Of a stretch of DNA of 64,000 nt, positions 49,155-60,300 are shown piece after piece. Made by a program: the position numbers and the translations under genes. The notes beneath the pieces are model-generated. The model did not search any database and was not told the origin of the DNA. It was given only the letters and a program-made list of their open reading frames with translations. Every line of letters begins with the position of its first letter. The stretch's first letter is position 1. Origin of the DNA: Lathyrus oleraceus (Eukaryota > Streptophyta > Magnoliopsida > Fabales > Fabaceae); assembly GCF_024323335.1 (NCBI RefSeq), contig NC_066583.1:365735877-365799876 (forward strand), read 5' to 3'.

Positions 49155-50484
49155 TTATGTGGCCTAATCGACAATGCCAAAGGTAAGTTGGATTTAACTC
49201 ATTAGGTTTCATCCTTTTAGTATTAATGTTATAAATAGGCATTTCAAGATCAAAGACATATAGTCCATTGTTCATTTGTGCAGTAGCGTAGAATATTTCA
49301 TTCAAATAAATTGAGCAACAATTGTTCTTTATTGTAAATGAAAAACCAAACTTGTCCAAACAAGAAACGGAAATAATATTCCTGCTAATTGCAGGTACAT
49401 AATAACAGTTCTCTAACTGAATTATTAAACCACTAGGTAAAGTCAATACATAAGTTCCTACGGCTAAGGCAACAACCTTTGCTCCATTTCCAACTCGTAG
49501 GTCGACTTCACCTTTTGCCAAATCTCTACTCCTTTTTAGTCCCTGCACATTTGTACAAATGTGAGAACCGCATCCGGTATCTAATACCCATGATGCAGAA
49601 GTAGATATATTTATTTCAATAACAAAAATACCTGAAGTTGAAGTCTCTACTCCATTCTTCTTATCTTCCAGGTACTTTGGGAAGTTTCTCTTCCAGTGTC
49701 CGGTCTTACCGCAATGGAAGCAGGTGCCTTCTTTTGCTATGCCTCCACTAGGATTCAAAGCAGCAACGGTGGGTTTGGGTTTGGCAACTTCCTTGCCTTT
49801 CCCTTTATCACCCTGCTTAGTGGGCCTTTTGTTCTGTCTCTTTCCATTTCCGATCATCAGAATGGACTTCCCTTTTGACTTCAGATTCTGCTCGGCAGTT
49901 CTTAACATGGCGAGCAGTTCAGGAAGCGATTTGTCCATATCATTCATATTGAAATTTAGGACAAATTGACTGAACCCATCTGGCAACGATTGCAAGATCA
50001 AATCAGTTGCAAGTTCCTTTCCGAGGGGAAAACCCAATATCTCTAGGTTTTCCACATACCCAATCATCTTGAGCACATGGGGACCTACAGGGGCTCCCTC
50101 AGCTAACTTGCCTTGAAAAAGGGCTTTTGAAACTTCAAACCTTTCATGCCTTGCTTGCTCTTGATAGAGCATTTTCAGGTGTTCGATCATATCGAACGCT
50201 GACATGTTCTCATGTTGCTTTTGCAATTCTGAGTTCATGGTAGCTAGCATGAGACAAGCAGTTTCATTGGCATCATCGACATGCTTCTTATAAGCATCTC
50301 TTTCTGCCTTAGGTGCAGAACTAGGAGGTTCCTCTTCAGGAACAGGTGTCTCCAAGACATACAACTTTTTATCATGTTTGAGGACAATCCTCAGGTTTCG
50401 GTGCCAATCCAGAAAATTTGTCCCAGACAATTTTTCCTTATCAAGGATTGATCGCGGGATGTTGTTAGAGGTGTTTATTGTCAT
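49126..50484 (-). CDS. copia gag plus protease, ends in a frameshift
   Basis: 452 open residues from ATG 50484. Gag region (LSGTNFLDWHRNLRIVLKH near the start; LPDGFSQFVLNF block), a Lys/Pro-rich segment, then a zinc knuckle C-x2-C-x4-H near 49725-49690 whose last Cys is replaced by Phe. Protease Asp-Thr-Gly follows near 49585 (WVLDTGCGSHI), then the integrase start HCRLGHINEKR, where the frame shifts and continues as the frame at 49154. Gag of this size is usual for the family. The lost Cys and the frameshift argue against function. Confidence 0.85.
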   Translation of the reverse strand: MTINTSNNIPRSILDKEKLSGTNFLDWHRNLRIVLKHDKKLYVLETPVPEEEPPSSAPKAERDAYKKHVDDANETACLMLATMNSELQKQHENMSAFDMIEHLKMLYQEQARHERFEVSKALFQGKLAEGAPVGPHVLKMIGYVENLEILGFPLGKELATDLILQSLPDGFSQFVLNFNMNDMDKSLPELLAMLRTAEQNLKSKGKSILMIGNGKRQNKRPTKQGDKGKGKEVAKPKPTVAALNPSGGIAKEGTCFHCGKTGHWKRNFPKYLEDKKNGVETSTSGIFVIEINISTSASWVLDTGCGSHICTNVQGLKRSRDLAKGEVDLRVGNGAKVVALAVGTYVLTLPSGLIIQLENCYYVPAISRNIISVSCLDKFGFSFTIKNNCCSIYLNEIFYATAQMNNGLYVFDLEMPIYNINTKRMKPNELNPTYLWHCRLGHINEKRISKTP

Positions 50485-50830
50485 GGTAATCTACATAAGG
50501 ATTAATGAAAATATAAGTATCATTGACATATTTAATTAGGCCTTTAATTAAATATGCTCCCACTATTTTACTCAAAACAAATGACCCTCATCATTTGATT
50601 CGGAAAATCCCATTGGAAGATTTTCTAGTGGGTCGAGATCCATATTTCACTTCGTTCTAAGTCCGCGTAGGCGGATTACACAAAACTAGGTTATTTAGGT
50701 AGGAACTCCTTCCAATTGTATCTCATACAACTCTCGAAATTTCAGTTGGGTGAATAACTCCTTATTCCAATCCATCATATGGATCATTCCCAACTCTTGC
50801 TTCAAAATATATATAATAAAATTATAATAA

Positions 50831-51141
50831 AGTTTGACTCATCGTTTTAGCAGTTGGATATTACAATTATCCCATCGCACCTTAACTAATACAAAATATG
50901 CACCTCGTGTAGGCGAAACCTACATTATTCGATACTAGTCTTGATGAGTGCTAAAACTTGGAAAGCAAACATATATAATATTCTCATAATTTGTTTAGTT
51001 AAGTTTGACCCATTGTTTTAACAGTTGGATATTACAATTATCCCATCGCACCTTACTATTATATAGATCATGCACCTCGCGTAGGCGAAACCTACATTAT
51101 CCGATATTAGTCTTGATGAGTGTTAAAACTTGGAAAGCATA
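50831..51141 (-). repeat. 171-bp tandem duplication in the copia leader
   Basis: CAGTTGGATATTACAATTAT occurs at 50851 and 51022, and CTTGATGAGTG(C/T)TAAAACTTGG follows in both. The second copy is slightly shortened. It lies between gag and the 5' LTR. Confidence 0.9.
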
Positions 51142-51643
51142 AACTTAATATTTAATTTGAGGGAATTGCAATTTTTCTGATCTCACCGGCTTATTTATCA
51201 TATAAATCGCCTCTCACATGCATCAACATACATTCACATGCATCAACATACATACATTCCCTAGCGCAATTGTTCTCCCAAGCCAATGAGAGAACCTAAG
51301 CTAACCTAACAACGATCTATGCTTCTCCAAGCAAGATCTTCAAGGTTGTCCTCCTTTGGCACTGACTTCTTTGCTTTCTTCATATAATTACATTACATAA
51401 AAGAAACTCGTTTTACATACGAGGGAGTGAGATGAGGAAAGAAGTTACATTGAGAGATTAAAAGAGAGGCACGACACGCAGGTCGTATTTTAAAACCAAA
51501 AAAAAAAAAAAGGAAAACTAAGGCCATAACCGATCACCACAAGACAATAATAAACACATTATTATTATTATTATCAATTTTAATTCTTTAATTAATTAAA
51601 ACCAAATTAAATTTCGACGACCGATCACACTACGCAGAGTTAG

Positions 51644-51702
51644 CTGGGGGTCCGCTGCCCGGTCAGCGGACGGGGGTCAAGGGGGCAGCGCCCCTGGCCA
51701 AA
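51644..51702 (-). repeat. GC-rich double-hairpin segment in the copia leader
   Basis: Perfect 8-bp stem GTCCGCTG/CAGCGGAC (51650-51657 and 51664-51671, 6-nt loop), then GGGGC/GCCCC (51682-51686 and 51690-51694, 3-nt loop). It is an abrupt GC island in AT-rich leader, a candidate RNA structure for dimerisation or packaging (inference). Confidence 0.75.
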
Positions 51703-51792
51703 ATTTTAATGAACAATTCATTTAAAATCGATGTCGCTTTTTGCATCAACACTTGATACTTTAAAGCACTGAGTTAGCCGAACGGGTGAATT

Positions 51793-52060
51793 TTGCCTTG
51801 CGTTAACCAGTTAACCATATGCGTTAACCGGTTAACACTGTTTGAAAATCTGTTCAAAAATTGTTTTCTGCCTTGCGTTAACCGGTTAACCAAATGCGTT
51901 AACCGGTTAACACTGTTTGAAAATCTCTTGGAAAACTGTTTTCCGTCTTGCGTTAACCGGTTAACCAAATGCGTTAACCGGTTAACACTGTTTGAAAAAC
52001 TTAAATTTTTTATTTCGTATTGGTTAACCGGTTAACCATATGCGTTAACCGGTTAACACT
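51793..52060 (-). repeat. 75-bp minisatellite of paired 14-bp palindromes
   Basis: GTTAACCGGTTAAC (a perfect palindrome; the first copy has one mismatch) starts at 51802, 51823, 51877, 51898, 51952, 51973, 52023 and 52044. Within each pair the spacing is 21 bp every time; between pairs it is 54, 54 and 50 bp, so four units of about 75 bp. Each unit also contains ACTGTTTGAAAAT-type spacer. It lies in the leader between PBS and gag. Confidence 0.97.
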
Positions 52061-52466
52061 GTTCCAAAAAGTGTTTAGAAAGCACAACTCTTGTGCAATC
52101 ACAACCCCAATCGCATAACTCTCTGAAAACACAACCCTTGTGCCGTCACTAACCCTGATGCACCAATTTCAGACCGTCAAACACATCTCGATTGTTAATT
52201 CAGTATGATTGATCAACACGTCATTGCTTCACCATACTAATGTCGGATCAAGAAGCAAATGACCATTGATCGCTCAAAGGAAAACAATCATTGAGTGTTT
52301 GAATGAACGAAACGAGAACACTATATCATATATAATGTATTTTGCATCAGGATTATATATATCATATATATAACTTGATCGATCTCAATTTAATCTTTGA
52401 TTCATTCTGTCTTTAATCATATTAATACACAACAAAAACAGTTATCAGATTCATGGTTTCGTAAGT

Positions 52467-52479
52467 GGCTTTGATACCA
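52467..52479 (-). promoter_or_regulatory. primer binding site of the nested copia element
   Basis: Minus strand TGGTATCAAAGCC, one base inside the 5' LTR. It is close to the initiator-Met PBS TGGTATCAGAGC. Confidence 0.85.
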
Positions 52480-52480
52480 C

Positions 52481-53843
52481 TGAAGGAGAATTGCCATCCA
52501 AGGCGCAGCGGAATTTAAAAATTTCTCCATTTAGTGATCCTTACGAATGGGCATGATCAGTGATAGAATCGTTACCTCTTGTGGCGATTCAAACCTTTGG
52601 TGCAGATCTCTTGTAACGATCAAAACTTTGGATACAAATCCACGGAGCGATCACGAACGTTGAACGATGACAACGTCTCTACTCAGTCCACACGAACATG
52701 TTCCTTCAATCTCAGTGCTAGCTGTTATGAATGAAGGCTTTGAGTGAGAAAGAGAGGGAAACAAAATTCCAAGTCTTCACTTGAGTTGAGTCTGAGTGAC
52801 AATGCTTCTACCTAAGGGTTCTATTTATAGAACCACTTGTGTGGGCTTCAAGCTAAAAAGCCCACTTAAGTGTATTTTGGCCCATATCTCATAATATGCC
52901 AAAATCACTTAAGTATTTGGTACCTTACCATATTTCGTATTCTACTTAAGTACACCGTACCTTACGATGTTCCTTAGTTACTCTATCTCTCATCAATCCG
53001 TCCTTTGTGTGTGACCCTGTAGGTTTTCGCGATGTTGGCAATTATATTAAATCACGCATTTAACATAATAAATAGTGAGCAGTATCTAGCAACACATCAC
53101 TGCTACCCAAGTCACGAAAATGTCATGTGATATGACAAAACCTCCTGTGATAATAATTATGTGTATAATTACCCCTTTGCCCTTATGTCTACATTGAACA
53201 CAAGGTATAGACCGTGTCATCCTTGTCCAATTCAACATTGGGCCCATAGAAATTTATCCTGTTACGCAGGATGGGCAAATTCCATCTAGGTCACTCATGT
53301 CCCTCAACATGCTTCGTGGAGTACCCATCAACTGTCTTTATGGTTATCCAATTACGGACAACGTTGGATCAACAATAAAGCACTCGACTCTACATCTAGG
53401 ATCCATAGTGGCTTCAGGTCGAAGAGTGGTATACACCATTATCACCATGAGAATAACTTATGACACTTTGCATAACTTTCTATATAGTATTCTCATAGCG
53501 GGTTAATCCGGTATAAATATTACTCTTAATATTCATACCTATGTTTAAGACTTGATAACTCTTTATCCATGATCTATGAGATGTGATCATCAGTCTACAA
53601 ACATAATAGTCTTAATGCTTTAATGTTATCCCACTTCACAATAAAGTTCGACTACGGATACTTTAAGAATAACGTCCTTATGTTTAATGTGATCTCATGA
53701 TTAAGTCATACTTGATACATTAAACGGACTAACTATTCTAAGGACTTTATTAATCAAACATAATAAAGAAAAAGCCTTTTATTAATTAATAAATAATTCG
53801 ATACAAGTACCAAAAGTATTGGCCTCTAGGGCTTACACCAACA
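52481..53843 (-). repeat. 5' LTR of the nested copia element
   Basis: 1363 bp copy of 46093-47454 with scattered substitutions and a one-base insertion. ACAAG follows at 53844-53848. Confidence 0.95.
52821..52830 (-). promoter_or_regulatory. TATA box in the nested copia 5' LTR
   Basis: Minus strand CTATAAATAG inside the palindrome GGTTCTATTTATAGAACC, conserved in both LTRs. Confidence 0.6.
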
Positions 53844-54385
53844 ACAAGAACATCAAGAAGATCATTCAGAAAATGGTTGTGATGTACAAAGATTGGCATG
53901 AGATGCTCCCGTTTTCTTTGCACGGGCATCGTACATCCAACCGCACTTGAACAGGGGCAACCCCTTTCTCACTTGTTTATGGCATAGAAGTTATGCTCCC
54001 GGTAGAGGTGGAGATCCCATCATTGCGTGTCTTGATGGAAGCCAAGTCAACGGAGGCTGAGTGGTGTCACACCAGATTTGATCAGCTGAATTTGATTGAA
54101 GAGAAGAGGTTGACTGCCATGTGTCATGGTCAGTTGTACCAACAGAGAATGAAGAAAGCTTTTGATAAGAAGGTTAGACCTTGTGTGTTCAGAGAAGGTA
54201 ACCTTGTGCTCAAAAATATTCTATCTTTCAAACCAGATTCGAAGGGAAAATGGACTCCGAATTATGAAGGCCCATATGTTGTCAAGAGAGCCTTTTTAGA
54301 CGGTGCTTTGATCCTTACAACTATGGATGGTGAAGAGTTCACTCGTCCTGTGAACATAGATGTAGTCAATAAATACTTCACCTAA
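53844..54385 (+). pseudogene. Ogre integrase, C-terminal part after the copia insertion
   Basis: Resumes the 46092 frame with NKNIKKIIQKMV. One TGA near 53948 and a short shift separate it from the 130-codon frame 53993-54385 (LPVEVEIPSLRVL, DQLNLIEEKRL, GPYVVKRAF, ending KYFT-stop). The GxY...VxxxF block near 54265-54300 is the usual GPY/F-type end of gypsy integrases. Together with 45299-46092 it makes one integrase reading of about 450 residues. Confidence 0.9.
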
Positions 54386-55481
54386 AAAGAAAAGAACAAC
54401 TCGCTAAGTTGAAAACCTGAAAGGGAGGCTTAGGCAAAAATGAGTGTCTCAGTGGATTGAGCCCGAAAGGGCGATCCAGGAAAAAATTAGAGACATAAAA
54501 CAGAAAGAGTTATCTCGATAAATTGAGTACCCCACCCTTGGGGAAAATTATGCAAAAAATTAGGGATTTATGGCAAGTAACTACATCTTGATGAGCTTCG
54601 ATTTTGAAGACTTATCTTGAGCACGTTGTCAGATTTTGGTTCATCGCCAAAAGCACAATGGATATTAAGAGTTGGTAGAAGGATTAGTGATCATTGTACT
54701 CAATGTAGCCCTTTTCCATTTAAATTAACATTTTTCAACTTTCGTAAAGATCTATGGAGTCTTGTCATTCACAGACTACCATTCTATTAAATAAAGTTGA
54801 ACTTTTATCCAATCATTTCTACTCTTGTTTAATTCAGCCAAATAGATTTAAATTTGTTTATGATCATTTTTTAAATTAATTTTTTTAAACAAAAAGCATG
54901 TTTTCTTAAATATGTAAAAGCAGTTATTTTGAGCAATCAATTTCATTTAAGAGGAATATCAGCATTGGCTTGAAAGCGGTAAGCCCTAAAATGTGGAGCA
55001 TTATTGGTACTCCCCAAGCGGTTGGCGTGATCCCTGTTTCATCCCCAATAGCTTTTTAACATCCGATGTTTGTTGGTTTCCCCAGCCAAGTTCGTCGCCA
55101 TCCCCAGCTGTGTTTGTTGTCCTCCCTCGGGTTGTAGGCATTTTATTGCATCAATTTGCATGGTTTCGGCAAAATTTTGTTCCCCCATAATTCGCCATCA
55201 AATTCGTCCCCAGTCAGATTTTCTGAATAGCTATTTGTGTTCATCCCCTGCACGGTTGTCTCCCATATGATATGGTGTTGACCTAAAATTCCCCGCAGAG
55301 TTGACAGCAGTTTCCTCAGCGGATCCTCTCCTTTCTTCCTCAGCCAGGGTCAAGCCTTCGAGGTGTTCGATCTTTTCTCCAGTAGTTGGTTCCCTCTTGT
55401 GTGGATTGGCCGAGAATTATATTGATGATTCAAATCATCGACAGTTGTATCCTCCGCGATCGTTTTGTCAGCATGATCATC

Positions 55482-55482
<1 letters not shown>

Positions 55483-55513
<31 letters not shown>
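55483..55513. repeat. (CATATA)5 microsatellite
   Basis: Five hexamer units without interruption. Confidence 0.95.
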
Positions 55514-55514
<1 letters not shown>

Positions 55515-55962
55515 CCCATATAACTTCATTGTTGCATTATTACACCTTGAGATTCATTTTTATTTTGACTCTCTGCCATGGTGGTACTTTATCCCCATGC
55601 AGATTCGGTGTGCCTGTCCTCCTTTAATTGTAGAGTGTCAGCCCCTTAAGCAGAAAGACTTTAACCTTTCTCCTATTCCCCACTAAGTTATTTCGTCATG
55701 GATGATTATTATTTCAGTTTCCTCCCCAGTTGATTATCTGGATGGAACCACTCCCCTTAAGTTATATCCTCATTGGGTTGAGTCTTGATTGACCGTTTCT
55801 TTCTAGATCTTCCCTAGATAGATGCCTTTGGTCCTCTAAGATCCTATTACCCATTAATTGATAATATTCTTCTTAGTTTGCAGTTTGTTACCTCTGTCCA
55901 ATACCCGACAAGAGTAACCCTGTTCTCCCCAACGGATTCATTTTTTACGTTTCCCAGGAAGA

Positions 55963-56740
55963 ATATCCTTGATATGTTCATCTTAATTGATGACGAATAT
56001 TTTCTTCCCCTGCTTCGAGTTTATCCTTGATATTTTCATCTTAACCGGTGACAGGTATTCTCTCCTTTGTGGTTTTCTACCCAGTAAAAAGGTAGTTGTA
56101 ATCCCTGTTTTATTCCCCAGAGATTTAATCCTTGATTTGTTCATCCTAATCGATGACGAGTTTCCTTCTCTTTGTGGTCTTCTGCCCAATAACTGGTAGT
56201 TGTAAATCCTGCTTTTCTCCCCTTTGCAAAGTTTGTCCTTGATATGTTCATTTTGATCGATGACGGATATTCTCTTTCCGGTATTCTATCCAGTAACTGA
56301 TAGATGTAATTCCTATTCCTGCCTTCGGAGTCTATCCTTGATGTGTTCATCCTAACCGGTGACGGATATTCTCTTTCTGGTATTCTATCCAGCATTCGAT
56401 AAATATAATTCCTACTTTGTTCAGGCGGTTTATCCTTGATACGTTCATCCTAATCAATGACGGATATCCTCTTTAAACATCCCCAGGAAAGTTTATCCTT
56501 GATATGTTAATCTTAACCGATGACAAATTTTCTTTCCTTTGAGTTTATCCTTGATATGTTCACTTTAATCAGTGACAAATATTCCCCCCCTTTGGTCTTC
56601 TGCCCAGTAACTGGTAGTTGTAAATCCTATTTTGGCTTTCCCAAGCAGTTTTATTCTTATCCAGTAACCGGTAATGAATACGCCTCCTGGATGCCCTCAG
56701 CGAGTCATCCTTGATATGCTTACCCTAACCGATAACGGAT
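55963..56740 (+). repeat. TATCCTTGATATGTTCATC minisatellite
   Basis: The phrase TATCCTTGATATGTTCATC, usually followed by YTAAYCGRTGACGR, starts near 55963, 56012, 56126, 56234, 56332, 56430, 56493, 56545 and 56706. Spacing varies from about 49 to 160 bp, and some intervals share CCAGTAACTGGTAGTTGTAA-like filler. Confidence 0.85.
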
Positions 56741-57307
56741 GTTCTCCCTGTCAGATTTTGTTATCTCCTTACCCAGTAACCGGTAGTGGATAATATGTTT
56801 TTTCTCCTCATGTGCTAAAGATCTTTTCTTCCCCAATCGAGTTTGAGTGTGTATTTCCTTAAGGAAATTGTTGTTCCTGCTTGGTTCGTGTATTTCAGTT
56901 TTGTTCTGATATACCCGTTTCCCCCGCAAATGTCCTTTTGTCCCCCGGCTGAGTTTTTCCATGGATTCATTTTTCATGGAATCCCTCGTAGTCCCCCAGT
57001 GACTTTTAAGTGGTATACTGGCATGTGCACAACCCTTCTTATCCCCTCAGAGTCTATGTCTCCCCAGTGAGTTTTCCTTGTAAAATGCATTATGCTACTA
57101 CATACTTTCAGTCTCTCCGGATTCTTTTCCTTTATGGCAATATTTCCCCACAGAGATTTATTTTAACATTCATATCATATGCATCATGAGGTCTCTTAGG
57201 GACCAAAATTTGTTTCTATATATTGTTATTTAAGCCCATTATGCTGAGTCGATACAAAGATTTTAACCTTCATCTCCTCAGCTAGAATGTCCTTAAATAA
57301 GGGCAAC

Positions 57308-60300
57308 TGTAAGACCCCAATTTTGACCCTAAGATCCCTCATGCTATCTCATCATATGCATTAGCATTGAGATCATAACTTGGCATCCTCCTTACCCCTT
57401 ATCCATTAGGTTTGCATTGGTAGAGATCACCAAGCATCATGTGATTGTATCATACTTTGTATTTTTATCATTTTAATAACCAAAATACGAAAAATATATC
57501 TTTGTATAAACTAACTCTTTTGTAGGTAGGGCATGTGCTCACCTTTGATCTATCAAGCTCACATCTAGGGTTTAAGACCCTCAATGCAAGGAGCTCAATC
57601 AATATTGGTTTACTATGGCTCTAAGCATCGTATATGAATCCCCATGGTCTTCACATTTTATTTTGATCAAGAACTCATCAAGAGTTTGGAATTGGTTTGC
57701 CTTGGAAACCCTAGTTCATCTGGGTACCTTGTGTAACTTCTTCAACAAGCTTCTTAAATAATGGATCAAATTTTTCAAGGATACTTCAAATTTCATCATC
57801 GTATGTATATATGATCTCCCATGAGTCCTAAAAGTCAAGATAATTGCAAGTTAGCAAGTTGGTTAATGGTGGTTGACCAGAGGAATTCATCTAATCAAAA
57901 TTGGGGTTCCCTAGACCCTATCTCCTACACTTTTTATCATATTAAAATAATTCCAAGATAAATGTTACTCTAAATGACATTCCTAATAACTTTCATGTTT
58001 AGGTCTAGAGCTATATTTTCTTGGAAAGTCATTTTTTATAATGAAAGATTATAGGTCATTTTGTCTAAACCCTAATTTGGAGGTCAACTTACCAAGGCCA
58101 TAACTTGCTCAAATTTTAAGATATGAAATATTTCTAAGTTGCACAATCAAATTCAAGATCTCTACTTAAACTTTGATGTTTGGAGGAAGAGCTAATTCAA
58201 CTTTTATGAGCATGTGATATGAGGATACATTATAGGTCATTTTGGACCAATGCCATTGAATAAGTTATTTTTCTCAAGTTCAAAAATGCATAACTCCTTC
58301 ATATTAAATCCAAATGAGGTCAAATTCGTGACCATTTTGAAGTAGTCTTATAAATATACAACTTTTATGAAGGAACTTTTCTCATTTCAAGCTCACATAA
58401 AAAGTTAGCCAAGATGGAATAAGTGAACATATGACTTGGCACTTAGAATTTTTTTGACATGTTTGATTTTCCTAACTTCCACCTTAAAATTCATCATGAT
58501 CCAAGCTTCAAATGAAAAAGTGTCCAATATAAAAGTTGTTCCTCTTGATCTAACATTTCCAAAAAGTCCATATTCATCCATTTTGGACAAGATTTGAATG
58601 GGCTGCGCATGGCTTGAACACTACACATCATTTGGCAAGATTGAACTTCAAACTCCCACACACCAATGCATGACATTCCAACATGATCTCAAACTTGTTT
58701 ATATTCAATTATGGACCAAATGACATGATTTCATGGGCCTGTACACGCCCATACGCCCATGCATCACTCATTGTTATTTTTGGATTCCATGTTCAAGTGT
58801 GCAAATATCAAATCAATTGGCTATAAATAGAGACCTCTAGGTTCAAAATTGAGGACCCTATGCACCAGCTTTGATCCCAAGCATTCAAATCCTCCCATTC
58901 CAAAGGATAATCTTGATAATTTCAATTTAGAAATTGAGTTTGAATCTCACTGTTCTGAGATTCAAATCTCCAAGGATCCAAAGCCTTTTCATCATTCTAT
59001 TCTACTCCTTCAAGCATCCTGAGCAAGATCAAGCACAAGCAAGAGCAAGAACCATCGAATTCAGACCTACATTGAAGGTATTTTCCAGAAATTTTCATCT
59101 CTTCGATTCTCACTCAATTCTCCATAATTCTATTGGATCTTTGGTTGTCTGAATTCCTACCAATGTAGGCAACAAGATTGAGTTTCTTTGAGGTCAAATC
59201 GAAGCAACTCAAATCGTGCACCTCAAATTTCAACTCCTTATATCTCTCAATATAGTTGGAGTTAGGATAAAATAAGGCCAGATTCGAGCTCAGTGCCATT
59301 TTTACTTTAAAATCATGTCCTTCTTTTTTATTCTGGTGATGGTTGTGACCGAACCAGTCTGGTGAGGCTATCCGGAGAAGGAGACCGGAGCTTTGGCTCC
59401 GGTGGTGAGTTGGAAGTCATCAGAACCACAGGATCCATTTGATTTAATCTAATCTCACGCGTTGGTTTGGATTACCGTTTGTGTGGCACGCTGACTCAAG
59501 ACCATGGTGGAAGGCGCACTGAGAGCCACTTGATCTGCCACCTCAATTAATGAGGGAGATCAAGTGGTCCACGTTTTTTCTTATTTTCTAATTTTCATTT
59601 TATTTGGTTTATTTTCACTAATTCATATTAATTTTAATATTGATCCAAAAAATATGAGAGTTTCACCCAAAAAAATTTAATATATTCCTCTTTCATTTTC
59701 TGAATTAAAATTATTTCTTGGATCATTATTAATATTTTTCATGATTTATTTGATTTTGTGAATATTTTTAGTTGTTCAATAATAGTTTTAAGTTTCCAAA
59801 AATTATGATTTTTTTCTCCAAGGTCCTTTGACCTTGTTTGACCTATGATAAATCTCATGGCCATTTATTTGGTGTTTTGATGAGGTTTTAGGAACTTGAC
59901 AAAGCATAATTTAATTTAATGCATTATTTAATTAATTTTAATTGTTAATTGCAAAAAAAATTGTGTTGAGCATTTGATATTGACTTGTTGAGTTTGACTT
60001 GTGTTATTGGGCCTTGGTCAAGGTTGATTTGACTTTGTTGAGTTAAAATCATCGAATTTAGGGGATTGATGAAATGTACATTTCATCTCCAAAAATGAAT
60101 GAATCATTTTAATTTGGTAAAAGTCCTTCTTTTACCAATTTGTGTTGATTCCATTTCCCCTCCCTTTTCATCTCACTCCTCTTCTCTATTCATTCATGTC
60201 ATAGACCTATGATATCTCCATATCCTAAGACTAGTTGATTGAAAAATCAACATGAGTGTGGATGAGATTAGATCCCCCCTTTTTCATATTCTTTTTTAAG

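Larger units (their letters stand above)
46093..53843 (-). mobile_element. copia retrotransposon nested in Ogre integrase (7751 bp)
   Basis: LTRs 46093-47454 (1362 bp) and 52481-53843 (1363 bp), both TGAAGGAG...CACCAACA on plus. The direct repeat ACAAG lies outside both ends (46088-46092 and 53844-53848). The Ogre integrase frame resumes exactly after it. Orientation is minus: PBS 52467-52479, leader with repeats, gag at 50484, degraded pol to 47469, purine tract GTGGGAGAT (minus) at 47455-47463. About a dozen differences are visible in the first 300 aligned LTR bases, so it is clearly older than the copia element at 12841. The LTR-internal frames at 46908 and 53297 are the same noncoding sequence twice. 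Confidence 0.97.
54386..57307 (+). other. noncoding 3' tail of Ogre element C
   Basis: About 2.9 kb between integrase and 3' LTR. It is pyrimidine-rich with many CCCCAG phrases and no supported ORF. It contains a (CATATA)5 microsatellite (55483-55513) and a minisatellite (55963-56740). A purine tract (AATAAGGGCAAC) abuts the LTR. Confidence 0.75.

Noticed and set aside
51774..52035. Frames on both strands repeating VNRLT.
   Set aside because: Translation of the palindromic minisatellite; the same peptide appears on both strands because the repeat is a palindrome.
46908..53506. Two near-identical frames (46908-47159 and 53297-53506) that looked like a duplicated gene.
   Set aside because: They are the same position in the two LTRs of the nested copia element, in antisense.
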